Positions 61,001-64,000 of a stretch of 64,000 nt of DNA are shown in pieces. The notes under the pieces are model-generated. The model searched no databases, was not told where the DNA came from, and was given only the letters and a program-made list of their open reading frames with translations. How positions within the stretch are numbered: position 1 is the stretch's first letter; every line of letters starts with the position of its first letter. A program made the translations under genes and the position numbers. The stretch spans positions 85,023,501 through 85,087,500 of the forward strand of contig CM027385.1 of assembly GCA_015680905.1 (NCBI GenBank), given 5' to 3'. This DNA is from Coptis chinensis. Taxonomy: Eukaryota; Streptophyta; Magnoliopsida; Ranunculales; Ranunculaceae.

Positions 61001-63223
61001 ACTCGATCAAGGACGAGGGTTGACTGCTATACTGAGATCCAGTAAGATTGTAATTTTGTAACAAAGCACTATTAGAAGCGCGCATATGTATATAGCAGTC
61101 AAATATAAAAATGATGCATTGGCTCCATGCTTTAGTATTGCAAGAACAAATATAAGGACAACTTTAATGTAAGAGTTTAATGTCCTATGATTTTTGGGCT
61201 TGCCCTTATATGTTAAGATCTCACATACTGGAGTCCAGCTTGACCATGTAATTAGACCACAAGTTTATATTGTGGTCAATTAGGGAAACTTATCTCTCTT
61301 ATTAGATGTGTGAGTTAGATCTTCACTTAGTTTTATGTGATATAATACTTGGAAGAACATACATTTGCTCCAGGTTGACTAACGATCCAAGCTCTGGTGG
61401 AAGTGACCCAGAGAAGTTATTTGAACCAAAAGCCCTGAAGGAGAAAAAAAATATATAAGAAATTCGGCAGAAATAGTAAACAAACACACCAAGCCAAAAA
61501 CACACACAAATAATGTTTGGATTTACGTAAGTCAAACAAAAATATAATAACAACAACACTGTTGGAATCTAGCACATCTGTGGAAAGTGTATATGTGTTA
61601 CATCACCAAGAGAAGAAGTAACATCGTGTGATTGTTATTAATTTAAAGAAACTTGATCATTCTTTTCCTTGTAAGCTCTAACACTGGCTAAGTATGGAAT
61701 TAACCCCCCAAAAATAAAATAAAATGACTAGCAAACTGGAAATGGATCCCAGTGAACAACATAAAGTATTGTGTAGAAAATTTGAAATTCTGGAGATGTC
61801 TTACAATAACCGTAAGTTCCGAAGTCCTCCAAGCTGCGGTGGTATGGGCCCAGATAACGCATTAATACTAACTGACCTAATAAAACAACACATGGTTAAA
61901 ATAGCACTTCTGATGATTATATTTTTATGGCATGATGAAAATGTACCCCAAAACAAAATGCAACTTACAAGGTCTGCAAAGCAGATAGATTGCCAAGAAA
62001 TGCAGGCAGGGGACCTGTTAAGAAATTCTGATCCAACTTTCTGCGTAGTAAATAAACATAAGAAATCAATGAAGAGTTCCCCTGAACCACATGGTGTTTT
62101 CTTGAATTCCTTGTGGAAGACCGATTTGACATATAATAGAAGCAAAAACGATAGCCATAGTTGCGCGTGGTTGTCTTGGAACAACTATAAAGAGATGGTT
62201 ACACCCTGATTCTTAGCAATTATACGAAGAGGTTAATTAAATTTAGTTCAAATCTAGAATATGTAATTCAGAAAGATAATAATGTGGATGCAAATTCCAT
62301 GGAACGTTAGAAAGACGAAGCTTAGAGCGAGTCCATACAGAAAGGTTAGGAAAGTCAAACTCCTCAGCTCTTCAGGAAGTACTCCTCTCACATTCAATGC
62401 ATATACTTTCCTAAAAACGAACAAATAAATTCATATTAGAAACAAATTGAATGATCTATACATGATGCAACTATGTAATTAGAGATTTTGTTTAATGCTT
62501 GTATCATTTCCCACATTGTTCCCAAGTGTAAGTAAGAATCGTCAAAGCATTATAAAAAATATGACATGAAGAGTGAGCGTAGCATGGCACCTACAGCTGG
62601 GTGATGTGGCAAGTACCATTGGTTAAACTACAATTACACTTGATTCCTGGGTTGAAATCCCGGTTCTCGATATCAGTAGTGTCAACTGCAGCTCCAATAC
62701 ATGGATTTCCGTCCAATAATGTGACATACGAGATTCCCCATTGTTCGAAAATAGACGTCAGAGCCCTCACTGTGTCGCCACCACATCCAAACAACCAGAG
62801 AAGTTAATGATTGCAAGCTAGGTGACCATGATAGTAAGAGTATGCTATGATGTTAGAAAAATTGTCCACCATAACAGGACATTAAAACATTCAAAATATG
62901 AAGGGTATCAAGCTCTCGATCACTCAGTGTCACATACACTAAAAAAACTTTGTAAAGTTTCTATCAAAACTGAAATAGAACAATGCCCATCTTATATAAC
63001 AAGATAAACTCTTAGTGCCCATCTAATAACTAAATAATATTAATCTTATCAATATATATCATCATACATCAAATAAATACAAAAATATGAAGAGGAAATA
63101 AAAGGGGTGGAGTATCGTGCATGTACCTTCAGAAGGGTCAGTAGGAGTTTGAGCTTGAGATCTGCTGATCAACAAAGACAAAGACATGCAACAAAGTAAA
63201 CAAAGAAACTCTACCAACTTCAT
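54973..63223 (-). CDS. RLK-5: intact malectin/LRR receptor-like serine/threonine kinase
   Basis: This is the one member assembled completely in frame: 24 exons, 3063 nt, 1020 residues. A signal peptide occupies about residues 1-24, the cap and LRR region about 32-400, the malectin-like domain about 417-609, and a single membrane helix lies near 631-653, followed by LRRKR. The kinase has the glycine loop GEGGFGPVY (about 696), the catalytic lysine in AVKK (about 717), HRDVKASN (Asp about 813), DFG (Asp about 831) and APE. It is an RD-type kinase expected to be active. The start at 63223-63221 is the first ATG with a signal peptide, shared by four paralogues. The stop, TAG at 54973-54975, comes about five codons earlier than in RLK-4. 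Arabidopsis relatives of the At1g56145 group sense cell-wall oligosaccharides; the ligand here is unknown. Confidence 0.92.
58766..63223 (-). other. RLK-5 signal, cap and LRR exons
   Basis: Exons are 63127-63223 (signal peptide), 62595-62769 (cap, ending CHITQL), 62339-62410, 61969-62040, 61805-61876, 61363-61434, 60729-60800, 60570-60641, 60365-60436 (72 nt each), 60197-60283 (87 nt), 60050-60121, 59785-59856 (72 nt), 59622-59687 and 59401-59466 (66 nt), 58954-58998 (45 nt) and 58766-58830 (65 nt). The 87-nt exon has 15 extra bases: ATCACTTATTC, found again 30 bases away, has been copied with CCAGG into the exon. This adds five residues without a frameshift. Confidence 0.88.
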
Positions 63224-64000
63224 AACTCAACTTTTTAGCTCAAATAAACACAAAACTCTCTTAAGAAATGAAGTTGAATAAGAAACGGTGGTTGTTATAT
63301 TTTCCTTTACTCAGGTTGTTGTGTGTTGACGTGTCCGACTTTCACAAGTTTCAAATATTTATCGGTTGTAATTAAGTACGGACAAGGACTTGGCTCACAA
63401 GTCACATCATCATCATAAAAAGGGCCGGACAAGTTGTGGCCGTGGTGGGAAGTCAATATGTCATCGAACACGGCTTGTAGATTGTAGAAGCCCAAGTCAC
63501 CCGAAAATGACAATGACAAAATTATTAGAAGAATCTCTTAGCAATAATTCAGCACAAATTTGATCACCGATGTCCTTGCGTTATGGCATGTGGTGGTGGT
63601 GTGACTGTTGAGTAGGGGACCGTTTCAGATGAAATATGGTAAAATTCTGGTAAAACTTTATCTGTAAATGTAGAATTAAACAACTACTGAAATCATAACA
63701 CCGGTTTAGTGGCGTGCTGCTTGGCTACTACTCACTCCATTCGATGTTATGCCTGTCATAATATAAATTGAAAACAATAACACTGATTTGATGTGCGCTT
63801 CTTGGCTGCTACTATCAATATCACTGTTAATGTCAACAAAATACTATTATGGTTACTCCTGAAACATACGTGTAGTTGAGGCTTGACTTCTATCTGAAAC
63901 ATACTTGCAGTTGAGGCTTGACTACTACCTGAATACTGAATACTGAATAGTGGATAGGCCTTGTCATGAAGAGTTCGTCAAGGCATGTTGGAATATGGAG
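63224..64000. promoter_or_regulatory. RLK-5 upstream region
   Basis: Leader and promoter of RLK-5. A shortened copy of the array spacer (AAATTTGATCACCGATGTCC and following) appears at about 63550-63670, so another member may once have lain to the right. Beyond 63670 the sequence is unique and contains two short local duplications: TAACACCGGTTTAGTGGCGT-like segments near 63699 and 63779, and CTGAAACATAC...GTTGAGGCTTGACT segments near 63860 and 63894. No gene is seen. Confidence 0.4.

Overview
This is a nuclear window from a flowering plant, almost certainly a eudicot. It shows an AT-rich background, genes cut into many small GT-AG exons, a plant LINE-1 copy, a Ty1/copia element primed by initiator tRNA-Met, and a MITE. 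I cannot name the species from the sequence.

The window is built from a tandem array of malectin-domain leucine-rich-repeat receptor-like kinases, all on the minus strand. They belong to the LRR-VIII-2 family, the Arabidopsis At1g56130/At1g56140/At1g56145 type. I number them from left to right. RLK-1 (start codon at 7802) runs off the left edge and only its signal peptide and LRR exons are visible. RLK-2 is 13003-21200, RLK-3 is 22599-30982, RLK-4 is 42870-53067 and RLK-5 is 54973-63223. A deleted kinase fragment (8335-8820) lies between RLK-1 and RLK-2. Each gene uses the same scheme: a signal-peptide exon, an N-terminal cap exon, a run of 66-72 nt exons carrying one LRR each (all phase 2), a short linker, two malectin exons, one transmembrane exon and five kinase exons.

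I could assemble RLK-5 exon by exon into 24 exons totalling 3063 nt (1020 residues), in frame, with the main kinase motifs present. RLK-2, RLK-3 and RLK-4 have exon lengths compatible with an open ectodomain, but each has a different lesion in its kinase exons. RLK-4 also carries an in-frame tandem duplication of four LRR exons.

Mobile DNA has invaded the array. A 5'-truncated LINE-1 (830-3945) sits in an RLK-1 intron, and the empty site can be read in three paralogues. Two copia elements in an LTR-internal-LTR-internal-LTR arrangement (31861-42172) separate RLK-3 from RLK-4. A 373-bp Tourist-like MITE (53774-54146) lies between RLK-4 and RLK-5. Region 8820-13000 has no gene, an LTR-like stretch and a 30-bp minisatellite.

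The oddest signal is in the copia block. Many of the differences between repeat copies fall at CAG/CTG (CHG) sites, where one copy reads CAG or CTG and another reads CGG, CCG or CG. This looks like systematic base-calling error at methylated CHG sites rather than biological decay. If so, many of the apparent frameshifts there are artefacts. I found no convincing new biological system.
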